A DNA stretch of 64,000 bases from Mastigias papua (Eukaryota > Cnidaria > Scyphozoa > Rhizostomeae > Mastigiidae): positions 5,039,602-5,103,601 of the forward strand of contig OZ025279.1 of the NCBI GenBank assembly GCA_964019165.1. The letters are read 5' to 3'. The notes beneath the pieces were generated by a model. The model was given only the letters and a program-made list of their open reading frames with translations, was not told the DNA's origin and did no database searches. Each line of letters opens with the position of its first letter. Position 1 is the stretch's first letter. Shown here piece after piece: positions 63,143-64,000 of the stretch. Made by a program: the position numbers and the translations under genes.

Positions 63143-64000
63143 CTAAGCCAAAAAACCTAAATCTTTAACATAAACTTTGCACAATCTGCAGTTGCACGGC
63201 ATTCTGTTCCACTGTTTTATTTTTCTTTTTAATTCCTGCAAAGTGTCACTGTCTTTCAAACTATTGGGCAGTGAGGACCATAAGGAGCAACCTCTACACT
63301 GAATATTTTCTGTACCATAAATTGTTGTTCTTGCTTTCGGCAGTTGCAAATGATTTGGATTACGCAAGCTATAATAGTTATATTTTTCGGCAAAGACATC
63401 CTTCATAAAAGTTGGATTAATGTTATTCTTTGTCTTGAATATTTCTATCGCAAGCAACTGCAAATTGCGTTGATGTATAGTCAGGTATTTATTTACAGAA
63501 TTACTACCACTATCTTTGCATGCAATTCGCAAGGCTCTTTCACATACTTTATTTAATTTAGTATTAGCCCTTCTATCGTAAAACATCCATACAAGCGGAC
63601 AGTAGTTGAACTGCGATTTTATGAACGCATCTATTATCAATTGTAATTTAATAGGATCTATATAACTAGATAGCCGGGCAAGCGTATGCAATTTTTGGTT
63701 TGCCTTTTTGCATAAATCTTGGACATGCTTTGTGAAGTTTAACTTTTTGTCAAAAGCAACACCCAAAAGTTTTTCATGTTCACTTTCTTTGATGGTGGAT
63801 TTACCAATGGTAACAACTGACTCTTTACTTTTGTTGCCAAATATCATAAAATGGCATTTTTCTTCGTTAAGCTTCATGTAGTTCTCTGAAAACCATTTCG
63901 TAAGTATTGAACTGTCCGTTTCCAATCTATTAATTATAATGTCAATGTCTGAGTTGCATGCATAGATAGTGGTGTCATCGGCGTAATTGCAGACACTGGT
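63143..64000 (-). CDS. LINE reverse transcriptase, C-terminal half, runs off the window
   Basis: Open minus-strand frame from the window edge to 63143. The RT catalytic box NYADDTTIYACNSDID lies at about 63980-63935, followed by LNEEKCHFMIFGNKS, LLGVAFDKKLNFTKHV, NYCPLVWMFYDRRANTKLNK and CSLWSSLPNSLKDSDTLQEL. This is a jockey/CR1-group LINE. No stop in 286 codons, so a young copy; the 5' part is outside. The 3' UTR is the short AT-rich piece next to the (CAT)n tract. Confidence 0.87.
   Translation of the reverse strand, partial: TSVCNYADDTTIYACNSDIDIIINRLETDSSILTKWFSENYMKLNEEKCHFMIFGNKSKESVVTIGKSTIKESEHEKLLGVAFDKKLNFTKHVQDLCKKANQKLHTLARLSSYIDPIKLQLIIDAFIKSQFNYCPLVWMFYDRRANTKLNKVCERALRIACKDSGSNSVNKYLTIHQRNLQLLAIEIFKTKNNINPTFMKDVFAEKYNYYSLRNPNHLQLPKARTTIYGTENIQCRGCSLWSSLPNSLKDSDTLQELKRKIKQWNRMPCNCRLCKVYVKDLGFLA

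Overview
This looks like a repeat-rich, AT-rich piece of an animal genome, probably an invertebrate. The evidence is a spliced, highly conserved metazoan-type exon (V-ATPase V0 subunit c'', 4745-4828, minus), GT-AG splice signals, and a mix of Penelope-like, restriction-endonuclease-type LINE, CR1-like LINE, BEL/Pao, Ty3/gypsy, Ty1/copia, Tc1/mariner and pogo/Tigger remnants typical of invertebrate animals. The species cannot be fixed from sequence alone. No bacterial operon, CRISPR array or rRNA operon is present. Nearly all protein-coding potential belongs to transposable elements, most of them broken.

Layout. 1-4430: a 23-bp minisatellite, then a decayed multi-frame gene (708-3722, minus) lying between short inverted repeats. 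4745-4828: the V-ATPase exon. A possible first exon of the same gene lies at 53445-53520 on the same strand; if it belongs, most of the window is intron. 5207-6651: a 666-bp MITE-like element against a broken pogo/Tigger transposase. 6.7-40.4 kb: a zone of about 19 (TA)n tracts that separate Penelope-like elements (PLEs), tRNA-derived SINEs, foldbacks and two Tc1 elements. It contains a 4.19-kb composite Tc1 element with an uninterrupted 365-aa transposase (12841-17033), two PLE-based palindromes (19571-23365 and about 35.7-40.2 kb), a decayed gypsy pol, and a 4.17-kb element with 500-bp inverted repeats (31238-35411). 40.4-47.2 kb: two R2/NeSL-like LINEs, one with an uninterrupted 929-codon frame. 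47.7-53.4 kb: LINE fragments and two large foldback elements (one flanked by TTAA, one with 180-bp subterminal tandem repeats). 54.4-64 kb: BEL/Pao gag, LINE pieces, a copia RT fragment, a near-full-length CR1-like LINE with an esterase-like ORF1, a 5S-derived SINE and a LINE cut by the window edge.

How it fits together. Four distinct PLE lineages share one architecture: a C-terminal GIY-YIG endonuclease (RT also present in three of the four; the PLE3/PLE4 copies are cut off before it), terminal repeats (pLTRs) often present as an inverted 5' copy, and a minimal hammerhead-ribozyme motif in each pLTR. I can fold 13 such motifs by eye. Their stem I base pairs co-vary between lineages and their stem III is self-complementary, as reported for dimer-acting PLE hammerheads. 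The most interesting signals are this ribozyme set, a pLTR variant in which one half of the ribozyme is replaced by the reverse complement of the other half, the large palindromes built from these elements, and the sharp restriction of (TA)n tracts to one part of the window.
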